Below are positions 50,514 to 60,601 of a DNA stretch of 64,000 nucleotides, piece by piece; within the stretch, counting starts at the first letter, position 1, and each line of letters starts with the position of its first letter. A model generated the notes under the pieces. The model was not told where the DNA came from and made no database searches. It saw nothing but the letters and a program-made list of their open reading frames with translations. The DNA lies in assembly GCA_023614405.1 (NCBI GenBank), contig CM042686.1:471294740-471358739 (forward strand), written 5' to 3'. This stretch comes from Avena insularis (lineage: Eukaryota; Streptophyta; Magnoliopsida; Poales; Poaceae). The translations under genes were made by a program, and so were the position numbers.

Positions 50514-53500
50514 TCACAATCCCTTCAGCCATTCCCGGAAGTATGCTTGCATTTTATCTCGATTTGCCGCATCGCCGACATTAACAGTGGGGATTACCTT
50601 CTGAGGTCTCACAAACTAGCCAGACAAATAGCAGCCTGTAATTAGAATACATCACAGGAAATACTAGAGTGATTTAACAACAGGGGATTTACCTTCAAAA
50701 AGTCCCCAAGCTCAGTGAAACTTGAGTGCTCGCTATAAGGCACGCCTACAAGAAGAAATTACTTTAAATGAAACCATATAGGGACGGAATATGTAGGCAA
50801 GTCTGGAAATGCTGAACATGTACATCTGATACAGATTAGACAAGGATGAACCCAATACAAAATTACCATGTTGCAGTTAAAACTTAAAACTGTGAAATTA
50901 AAACCACTTATGCTTCTTTTTTTTGAGCATGACTACGGCGGGCTTACGCCAGCCTGAACCATTTTATATCTCAAACCTGGTGGTTACAACAGATTACAAG
51001 GAGGTGGCGAGGATAGGAGAAATGAGGCTCAGGGTGGATCATATCCGTTACACCAATAATTAAGCCAAGAAGAGGAAGTAGTAGAGGAACATCTAGTGGT
51101 CCACAGCCGCACATCCTCAAGACAGTTGCGGACAACCACCTGAAGCGGCTCATCCTTGGCACTGAAGACCTGCGTGTTGCGTCTCTTCCAAATGCTCCAA
51201 GCAATAGCGGTATAGATGGTTCGTTCCTCCACTTATGCTTCCACTACAGGCCCAGCTTTTGGTTAAAGAAAATAGTTCATCTTAAAGTTTGACAAGAGAC
51301 AAAGCAATTGCAAGAGAGCTCATCAAAAGTACACAATCCATGTAGAACAACTAAGATAGGGTGCAATTCGTTTTGGCTTTGGCTGCACTCGGAAAGCTCT
51401 ACAAGGGTGTGGAAGATGAGATCATTGGAATATCTGGCATTTGAATCACCTTTTGAATCAAAGACAACAAATTCAGTATGAGGTGACAGAAATTAAGTAC
51501 ACGCTGAGCATCATGTATAGTTTATTTTCTGAAATAAATTGGTAGTTACCCACCTTTCCATTAACAAAGTAAATATGAAGGGAAGATAAATTATCAGCTT
51601 GGAAAAATCCTACCATAGATTGTAACTCTGCCCCTAGAGCTTGGTTTAATTAGGTCGAGCTCCTTTCCAGCTGCCTCGGAGAAAGTCCAACCTAATAAAA
51701 CATTGGAAAATGGAACTAAGAAGCATGCAATTACAAACTTTGGTACATAAAGTTAATCTAACTAAGATCATTAACCTGTAGGTCGAAAAGCCAGCACAGC
51801 TAGAAATCTTTGGTTAAGAGTCTCCAAGTAATTCTTCAATTTCTAACAAAAACTAGTATCTGGTGAGAAATGTTAATAGATAAAATCATAGAATTGCATG
51901 TATCTGAGATTCGTCTTCAAACCTCATGTTGCACTGATGCAAGGGGGAGAACATGGAGTGAACTTTGATTGCATGAACTTATCCTTTTGGACAAGTCTGG
52001 CCAGCCAAATGAGTGAAGAATTCGCCTTCGTGATGCATCAGTGTATATGGGAACCTTTCAAGAATATACAAAAATGTCTTATCTGAGAACTAGGAGATAC
52101 ACATGGCCACTTCATACAGCACAACATTACGGAATACTTGACCAGAAAGGCACCAACGATAAAAATTAGTGGAAGCTCTGGTATATATAGTACCTCTAAA
52201 GCTTGAGAAATTGCTAGATAGACATTCTCTTTGCCAATGCTATATGCCCCAACAACAATGAGTGTTTTTGGTTGCTTTTTTAGATACCTTTGAGCAGTCC
52301 TCACAACAAAATTGATGACATCCTCCTGTGGTGGGAATCTAAAAAAGTTAAACAGCTTAGCAAAGTAACCATTCCAGAGAAAACGATTAAACTTCATAGT
52401 GGTGAACTGACTTGTATTTTGGATTGCAATATGTTGTATCCAGGTAAAGCAAATTTATGCAGCCAGATTGGAGGAGTGGGTGCAATTGCATGGATTTTGA
52501 TGCTCTAAAATCCCCAGTGTGGAGATAGGTCTTTCCATCACTAAGACGGAAGTGAATTAGAGCTGCACCAGGGCAATGATTGGCCTCCAACAAGGTAACG
52601 GCCACTCCTTCAATGACATACTCGGTATCAAGCTCCAAGGGACAAATACACCTGCAAACATCGATTTTAGCACTTGGTGGTTAGTATTACTGATGCTGCT
52701 GCTCGACAGTTAGATGGTTCATCATTAAACAATCAAAAAGAAGCCTTACTCAGAATTGATTGATAGTAACATCTTCACCAAGCGTGCAGTGAGTGCAGTA
52801 CAATAGATAGGACCATGGCCCCATTTCTTGGTTAAGCCACCATAATGATCATGGTGAAAATGACTGAGAAAATAGGCAGAGCACCCCTCAACCGCTCCGT
52901 ATCGAAATGCATCCACCGTGAAAGGCGTACCTAGGTCCGTCCAATTTACAGGAACATGAAACGACCTAATCAGTGAGATCAAACATATGCACCATTCTCA
53001 GTTGCTTAAGAAACATGGTCTCGAAAAAAATTAGTTGCTTCAGAAACGGATCACATTCCCGATAGCCTAGAACCACATACACGTATCAGTCAGCACACTG
53101 ATTAACTAAATGCAGCATTACAACAATTTATCAATGGCATAAATGCGCAGCGTTAGTCCCAATCACGAGTGCAGGAGCTGCCTTTACCGGGAATCTTCTT
53201 GTAGAAAGGGCAAGCGATGGGCTTCCTCGCCGCAGGTGCCCCGTTCTCCTCCACGCCTCCCCAGCGCCGCTTCCTACCGGATCTAGCACCAGAAGGAGAG
53301 GGAGAGGGGGAGGAGACCCCGGCGCCAGCACGACCCCCCTGCGCTTCCTCCTCTCGGGGCGGATTCTTGATTCCCCACGCCTGGAAGAGGCTCCTCTGCA
53401 CCAGCGAGCCGCCCTGCGCCGCCTCCTCCCGCGGTGGCTTGTCGATCCCCCACGCCTGGAAGAGGCTACTCTGCACCATCGATCCGCCGCCCTTGGCATT

Positions 53501-53692
53501 CATTCCAGAGGATGGCTCCCTCTGGTGCCAAGGAGAGGCTTGCAGGGAGGACCAGTCGCTGCCGCTACGGTAGAAGTCGTCAGCGAAGCTGCTGGCGCCG
53601 GCGGCTACTGTTGGGAAACCGTTGTCATCGAGGTCGTCGGGAGCGGGTAGGGGCGGGTTGGATTCGGCGTCGCCGGCGATGTCGGTGGCCAT
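50514..53692 (-). CDS. SNM1: DNA cross-link repair nuclease SNM1 (metallo-beta-lactamase/beta-CASP), 500 residues
   Basis: Nine exons, in coding order: 53692-53188, 52930-52750, 52651-52412, 52338-52194, 52054-51923, 51842-51776, 51691-51614, 50745-50693 and 50615-50514. They sum to 1,503 nt, one frame, GT-AG introns. The ATG (ccgATGGCC) is the first in frame. The N-terminal 168 residues are low-complexity, with two copies of a 25-residue unit containing SLFQAWGI, then CPFYKKIPG. The nuclease domain has [20 protein letters not shown] (metal motif HxHxDH, about residues 192-197), ANHCPGA, HTGDFR (about 273-278), LDTTYCNP, the beta-CASP segment [15 protein letters not shown], then YSEHSSF and the end [20 protein letters not shown]. 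This is the 5'-exonuclease family acting on interstrand cross-links and oxidative damage in the nucleus. All metal ligands are present, so it should be active. Intron 7 holds a LINE fragment. Confidence 0.96.
50917..51228 (-). mobile_element. 5'-truncated LINE insertion in SNM1 intron 7
   Basis: Flanked by a perfect 13-bp duplication CCACTTATGCTTC (50,904-50,916 and 51,229-51,241). On the minus strand it ends in an A tract (8 T on plus, 50,917-50,924). It encodes the C-terminal LINE text [20 protein letters not shown] and LEDVRLW. About 310 bp, same orientation as the gene. The intact duplication indicates a fairly recent event. Confidence 0.85.
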
Positions 53693-55048
53693 CGGGTCTG
53701 CGGTCGGTGGAGGGTTTGAAATGGGTGGCGGCCGGGGCGGGAGGAGCGTAGTGGCACTGGTGGTATGGAGGGAAGAAGAGCGACGGAGGCCAAACCTACG
53801 GTCAGTGTGAACGCGTCGCACTGACCGCCAGCCGTCCGATCGGTTTGACAAACCATGATGGGCCTGTGATAAACCGTCCCGATCTTCTCTACTTATCTCT
53901 ACTTACTTATAAAAAGAGCGAACTTGAGTTTCTCTACACGTACCCCGTATAAATCATAAAGGAACCTACTACAGCCGCACAATCAAGCCCACCTCACACG
54001 ATCTAACAGTTCCTGTTGGCCTAATATTTCCCTTGGGTGCAGTTAGCGAATAATCTTGACGGACTGTGTACTCAGCCCGCACAGGCGCACACCACCTCCT
54101 CCCCGACTGGCTGCCGAGACCCAATCCATCCTTCCGAACTCTCCCTCAACAAACAAACAAACAAACCTCCCAGCGCCGCCTCTTCCGTCGCCTTCCGCTG
54201 CTCCTTCCCCTCATCGTCATCGATGTCTCCTTACGGAGCCCACGTGCCCCAGCTCCTCATCTCCTAACGTGGCCTCCTCCCTCATGCCGTCCTCCGCTCC
54301 CTGAGATTGATGCGCCGTCACGTTGTTCCTCCTGCCACCATCCGGAGTAGTTGTAGGAGTGGGAGGGCACCACGCCTCACCCGCGTGGTTGCCATCGCGC
54401 GCCGTCCGGCAAGTTCTGACAGGTATGTCGAAGTTTCTTTTGCCGAGGGAGAGGGAGAGGATTTGGCGTCCGCCATGCTCTTCTTTCTGGATCCAGCCGA
54501 GAGAAAAGCTGAAGTAGGATGAGATTGATGTAATACAATATCATGAATATCTTCAGGAGAAGGGTTTGTAGAACATGAGGGAGATTGAGGGGAAGGTCGG
54601 CAGCCACGGTAGGTGTCTTCGGTCTGAATATGGTTCATATTCTTAAGTAGACTCTGAAAACAACATGAGGTTTTCTGGTGTGTAAGACGGCAGGAAAAAA
54701 ATACTGTGTTATTCTATAGTTGCAATCTTGTATCTTCAGCGCATCCATCTTTGATTCTTATATTTTGTAGATTTGCTTAATAATTCATATGATAATAATA
54801 ACAACGAGCCAGTCTATAGTTTTCTGATGTATTTATAAGAACCATAATTCTATTTCCAGGAGAGAATAGGACTGAAGCGGAAGAACCAACGATGCACATG
54901 ATTCTTCTAGGAAGCGGCCTCACGGCCCAACTAGGAGCCATATTCCTCTGCTCCACTTGCAGTTCGGTGCATCTAGATGAAACATTGCTGGTGCGTTCCT
55001 ATGCCATGGTTGTATCTCCATTTCCACTATCAATTAGTGTATGTGAAT

Positions 55049-55050
<2 letters not shown>

Positions 55051-55090
<40 letters not shown>
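55051..55090. repeat. (AT)n microsatellite
   Basis: 40 bp of uninterrupted AT inside the Helitron. Confidence 0.95.
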
Positions 55091-55092
<2 letters not shown>

Positions 55093-55159
55093 CCCAGAAT
55101 CAATCTGCATCAAGTCTCCCTTTTTTGGTAACTGGTGCTCATCATGTATAGATTGTGTT

Positions 55160-55320
55160 CTAGGCATGCTGTTTCATACACTGAACATGAATTGTATAAG
55201 AAACTTCGATTACAACAAACTGTTGTCTCTATTTTCGGGAGCATCACCTGTCTAACATCTGAGAAGGGAATCAACTTTATGAAACACACAATACATCAGA
55301 CTCTAGAAGCAACAGCTAGG
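55160..55320 (+). pseudogene. Possible captured exon inside the Helitron
   Basis: Open segment bordered by a possible acceptor (gttctag/gcatg) and donor (acagctag/gtcagt). It encodes YTEHELYKKLRLQQTVVSIF and TSEKGINFMKHTIHQTLEA. This looks like true coding sequence (amphipathic, evenly mixed), but I do not recognise the parent gene. Helitrons commonly carry such fragments. Confidence 0.35.
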
Positions 55321-55478
55321 TCAGTCCCTTTTGAGAGATAAACATCTAAGCTTTGTTAGAAAATGCTTCCCTTTTTAAGTTTTTTTGTTCTCTTCAAATT
55401 AAAAGACTGGCAATGGTGTGTTTGGTTTTTAGGTGGTTTCGATCAAATACCATGTGATTTTTGTAGATTGGTCCATGC

Positions 55479-55640
55479 TCTTCACGGTGTTTACCATGGC
55501 AAGGTAAAGCTTGTTCCAACCTGAGATGAACCCCTTTACAATCTGGTAAGCTCCGATGATCTTCACGGTGTTTACCATGGCAAGGTAAAGCTTCTTCCAA
55601 CCTGAGATGAACCCCTTTACAATCTGGTAAGCTCCAATGA
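55479..55640. repeat. 81-bp tandem duplication
   Basis: ttcacggtgtttaccatggc ... ctggtaagctcc occurs twice with two changes, period 81 bp, starts at about 55,481 and 55,562. Confidence 0.9.
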
Positions 55641-57065
55641 TCTAAACTAGATAGCCCACCATTACAAAGGAACTAGATACTTGTACAATAATTTAGGTTG
55701 ACGATCATGCTACAGAGATACGTTGGCTCTGGCTTCATTCTGGTTCCATTTATCTTTGAACCTTGTATGCTTGGAGTATTGCTTTTGTTGCTATTGTAGT
55801 CAGAGCAATGAAAATCATATTAATAACAAGTATATGATGTATGTGGAATTGTTTTTATTTAGCAGGTGAGACTTGTGATAAAAGGGTGGCAGACAACGAT
55901 CTAGGATTATTAAGGTGGAAGCGGCTGACCACCGACTTTCAAGAACAATTCAAATAACTATATCGGGTACTTCAAATAACTATATCAGGTACTTCATATT
56001 ATCTATGTACAATGTGTAGCTACGTCAGATGAGAAATTGGGCATACTGAACTGTTATGTAACTCTTCAAGAAAGTATTGCTGGTCTGGATATGCCATCAT
56101 ACATCTGTAGTTCCATAATTTCTCATATGTATTTGTTTTATATTTGTCTTGATGTTTAAGGTGAGGCATTGTTCATGGCCAGATACATTTTGAAAGAGCA
56201 GCTGAATGCGGGGTATTTTGTTGTTGGCAAAGTATTTATTTGAAAGATGATATCTCCATTTTTTTACTTTATACTTCACAACTACGTAGGCATTTTTTTA
56301 TCTACTACTGACATGTTGAAAGAAGTTCCCAGTAACATTTATTATTTGGTTTGGCTAGCTTCTCTTTCAGGAGAGGGAGTATGACCATTTTTTTCTTCTC
56401 TTCTTGCACCTTTTAGTATATAATTTTTCAGCGGCATTAGTGTTATTTATAGACCTTGAAGCAGCCAATACGATACAATTGAAAAGCTAGAACATATGGA
56501 TTTTCTTCGTATGATCATGAATTTGTTTTAATCAATCAAACTCAAATTCACATGCTTATGTTTGGAAGGGGTGGCACGCAACGGTGAAGGAAGAATTGAT
56601 AGAGATTGTCCAACAGGCCGCCTCCACTATTTCTGAATATTGCTGTTGTGTATAATACACGGTCTTGAATATCGGTTTACCATGTAAATGAAAGAAAGAT
56701 CCCAGTTTTAGTCATAACTCATGGCACGGTCTTCAATGTCGGTTTACCATGTAAACTTGTCGTGTAATCATACTCTCATGGTTTTATAGAAGAGTATTAA
56801 TTTTATACTATAAATGCATTATATAATTTTTTCTATTCTAAACCTATTTTATGTATGTACAAATATGTGTGCTTGGCGGTTCAGTATATATTGTATTGCA
56901 TTCTTCAGTTTTTTCTATTCTTAACCGCTTTTATCTATGTTCAGATTTGTGTGCTTCATGATTCAGTTTAAAAGTTGGCATGTTGCGTTGGATATTATCT
57001 TAAAATTTGTCAATACAATATATTATACAAAGTCAACACGTGCGTTGCACGTGCCTAATTACTAG

Positions 57066-59850
57066 TTTAGAAAAAAAAGGACGGTCCTAGGTTTAGACCG
57101 GTCGCTAGGTCGCAAAACTCGGCGGGATTCCAACAAGGATGTCAGAAAACGCGTTGGTCCTAAAGCCGCATGCCATCGGCCAAAAAAAGAGAGGCACGCG
57201 AGGTGTGCATGCGGTGGCCCAATCTGTTTCCGTATTAAGCCTAAGAGAACGAAAAAAAGACATCGGCGAGAAGTAAATGCAGAAATCTGAATATTCAAAA
57301 TATGTTGTAGTTTAACCCGCCGATTTAGAATCCGTTTTCATCGTTGGTTAATCACGCCAAGATTTTCCAAAATAGATCACATTTACCAAAAGTTTTTCAC
57401 GTGTAACACATAAGTTATCTAGGTTGTACTGTATAAATTACCCACCTGGTAACACATAAGTTATCCACCTTTAAAATAAGTTATGTGTTTGAGTTTTTAT
57501 AAGCATACGAAAAACTCAAATGTAAACTCCTCTGATTTAGGATCCGTTTTTACAAAAGGGTTGCCGACAAAGGGCAAGAAAAAAAGAAAACAGTCGGTAG
57601 TAAGGCCAGTACACGGCGCGTCTAGAATTCGGTGGCTCTCGCCTACATAGGTACGATGGACTGAAGCGGTAACGAAGCATGCACTAAACAACCTATAGAG
57701 ATTCGATATAACTGTCGGCTATCAGAAAGGAATAAGAAAGACCTATTCGGAACCAATCTGATAAACACCAATCATACCTATCCTGATATTTTCCCCCTCG
57801 ATACCAAACAAGGAAGTCATGCCAAGGAAACTCATATGGTTGATAGTTTTATTCTTTCTTTTCATGGTGGTTATCCAACTTACTAGTCATATTACATACA
57901 AGTCAAATTATAGCAGTAAACTTTAGTTATAGTTATTTATGATCGAGAAACTGTGCTCCAAGTCGTCTATAACCGCGGACACGGCTTTTCGAAAAGATTT
58001 AACCCTGCAGGGGTGCATCAAAATTTCCACACACACTTCTGCCCTTTTTGCCAAATCAATTAACATACACACATCGGTATATCGGCGGAGCTTCGGATAC
58101 GACGCTTTCCCAGACACAAAGCAAGTGCATGGGGGCCACCCAAAAGAGCTACCCGTACGAGGTATAACTAATCCTCATATGGACCCAAAGGTTACGTAGA
58201 CTTGTCACGCGAGCAGAGGCCATATAAAATATATTCCCGTGATAGTATCGCACCTACGCAAAGTAATAAACGTTCATCGAGCAATAAGTAATAAACAAAT
58301 CATATATGGCATAAGTACAGTAGGTAACGCATAAAGCCCAAACTAGTTTGTGGCCCCGAGAATAGTACTTTGAAATCGGGTAATAAGCCGATAGTGGCAT
58401 CCAAACAGCCCACATGTGATTAGCGCGCTCAGTCTCAGAACAAGTGTCAAGAACTTAGGTCCTAGGTAGACACAAGTGGGTAGATAAAAACCAAATAACA
58501 TCTATTGCCCACTGGTGCCTCTACATTATATCTATTTCCAGCATTTTAATTAGCATGCGATAAGTAAACCATGATTATCTCCACCATTAAGCATATATCA
58601 ACCCTCAACAACGGTGGAACATCGACGACGCGAAACAACACCTAAGAAAGCAGCTACGAGTCGCAAGGCCAACTGTCTACCAAACAACAGGCAATAGGAG
58701 GTTTCCAAGGCAATAGAGAGGCTGCAAGGAATATAAATGGTATGGAAACTAATGCATCACAACACGGATAGCAATAGATCAACAAGAGGAAGTAAATACT
58801 ATAAATGCAAAATAGGTAGAAAGGAGAAGAATGCTCGCATGGGGACCGTAGTTGAAGATATATCATCCATAGAACTTGTCGATTCTCACAACATCTCATT
58901 GTCCTATCCGGAAAGAAGCAAAGCACTAAAAGGAACAAATGATGCAACAACTATAACTAATGCTGAAGAACCGACATGATCATGATATGATGCATGACAG
59001 GGTAATATACAATGCACTTAGCAATTATTAAGCGAAATCAGGGTCCCGACAATTAATTAGATGGTTCATGTTGTTTAGGTACCCGCAATTTACATGTTGT
59101 ATTAACAAGGCAAAACATGGCATTGGTTCGCTATATAAATTTAAATGGAGCCAAGAGAAGACTATAATAGTCGACATATGGTCTTCATATTTAATTGAGA
59201 TTTCTATTTTCGTGCCCCTGGTTCGTTAGTTATACTCAGTTTTCCCCAACCGTTTAGTTTTTCCTCACTTTTGCCCTCCCTCCATTCTGAAACCCTCGCA
59301 TGCGCTCGGACGGAGGGATGCCATCAGGTCAAAGGCTTGACCGGTGAGACCGCGTTGGGGCGGGTTGTACGTTGAGCGTTATGTTACGTCGCCTCAACCG
59401 TTACATGCTGATAGGTGGGGCCAGGAGACATAGCGGACCAACCATCCATCTCTCGCTGATTATGGGGACGTGGTGTGGGACCATGTGGGGCGCGTTTGGT
59501 GGTTACGTGCGCCCTGTTGTATAAATTGGAAATTTTCTTTTTTGTTATTTTTATGATTGGCCTTTTTAAGAGCGTCTTTTCTCCTCTCTCTCGCTAAAAG
59601 TTGTATTTGTTTGCCCAAAAAGGTAGCGAATATAGAGCAGCTTCTCTCTTTATTCATTGTTCCTTTTACCCTTCTTTTTCCCTAATCTGGTAGCAAATTT
59701 AGAGCAGTAAATCTAACTAGCATTATAAATAAATTTTGTAAACAAAGCAGATGTAGATAAAGCAGCTAATATAGGTTATATAATATGGTACTTAACGAGG
59801 TTCGACAATTAGGCTGCTCAGCAGCAGCGGACAAGTTCAACACAGACAAG
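57066..59850. other. No gene recognised; repeat-derived in part
   Basis: The first part is the original SNM1 upstream DNA displaced by the Helitron. Around 57,965-58,050 the phrase ataaccgcggacacggcttt with the following text resembles gypsy LTR sequence, as does 61,199. No intact frame with a domain was found on either strand. Confidence 0.4.
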
Positions 59851-59910
59851 ACAAAAGAAACTGCTTTACAGTAGTAGCAGCAGCAGATCAGTGGCCCCTC
59901 ATGGCCCCTG

Positions 59911-60295
59911 TCAGGAGGACCTCCGCCTCCTCCACTTCTTGCTGCCTAGTCCCTTGACCTTGGGCGCCTTGGGCTTGATCGGGGGCATGCAACCCTCCTC
60001 GATAGCCACCTTTTGGAGGTTGCGGAGGTGAAGACCGAGCGTCTGGTGCTTGGCTATGAAGCCGTGGATGTTCACAAACTCACTGCATGTCCTCACGTCC
60101 TCAGCATGCTTCACGAGGGAGTTGAAGTCCGTGGTGCGGAGCCTCCTGGTAGGGCAGAAGGGGCACCTGTACATGTCACCGGTGAAGAAGTTGTTGTACT
60201 GGCCGGACTCCAGCCTCCTCAGCACATGACGAGTCTTGGTGTCCTTGGACTCGTCGTCGCTGCGGACGTCGCTGCTATCCTCATGTTGGAAAAAA
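59911..60295 (-). CDS. Zinc-finger (zf-XS-like) ORF, probably partial
   Basis: A minus-strand frame runs from about 60,285 (EDSSDVRSDDESKDTKTRHV) to a stop at 59,911. It holds a finger RCPFCPTRRLRTTDFNSLVK followed by HAEDV, like the zf-XS type in plant gene-silencing proteins of the SGS3/FDM group and in many grass repeats. The C-terminus is basic (SKKWRRRRSS). There is no ATG in this frame until the Met before YRCPFC. The sequence before EDSSD (ttttttccaacatgag/gatagc) looks like a splice acceptor, so an upstream exon is likely, but I could not find one; the DNA beyond 60,600 is repeat-like. It may be the last exon of a broken gene or a captured fragment. No XS or XH domain is present. Confidence 0.45.
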
Positions 60296-60601
60296 CAGTA
60301 GAGTGCAATAAGGACATGATTGAGATACTTTGATTATTGGGATTGATTATTTGCATAAATTAACCAATTGAGATCTCCTGATAATCCCTCAAATCTCAAA
60401 CCAAATCGAATACTGATCCCAACTACAAATAGGGGGGTTCAAATACGAACAGGGCGATTCATCAAAATACGAGATTTAACACAAGAGGATTAGCTACTGT
60501 AAAAATACGAATAACCGGGCCCTAATAACATACGATCTAGCATCCAACGATGGGAACGGGGGAAGAACAAGGGAAGGGGAGAAAACCCTAGTTACCCCCG
60601 A

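Larger units (their letters stand above)
53883..57065 (+). mobile_element. Helitron, ~3.2 kb, non-autonomous
   Basis: The 3' end has a 7-bp stem hairpin (cacgtgc gtt gcacgtg, 57,037-57,053), then 8 bases, then the terminal CTAG (57,062-57,065) followed by T. The 5' end is TCTTCTCTACTTATCTCTAC after A at 53,882; an alternative start is TCTCTACTTACTTAT at 53,895. Insertion between A and T and absence of inverted repeats fit Helitrons. No Rep/helicase is encoded. The interior has GC-rich leader-like DNA (54,040-54,540), a possible captured exon at 55,160-55,320, a TA microsatellite and an 81-bp duplication. Its 5' end lies only about 190 bp from the SNM1 start codon. Confidence 0.75.

Noticed and set aside
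54037..54638. Leader-like GC-rich segment with 70-106-codon frames read as a new gene
   Set aside because: No frame continues through recognisable splice sites, and the segment lies inside the Helitron. It may be a captured promoter or leader but cannot be supported as a gene.
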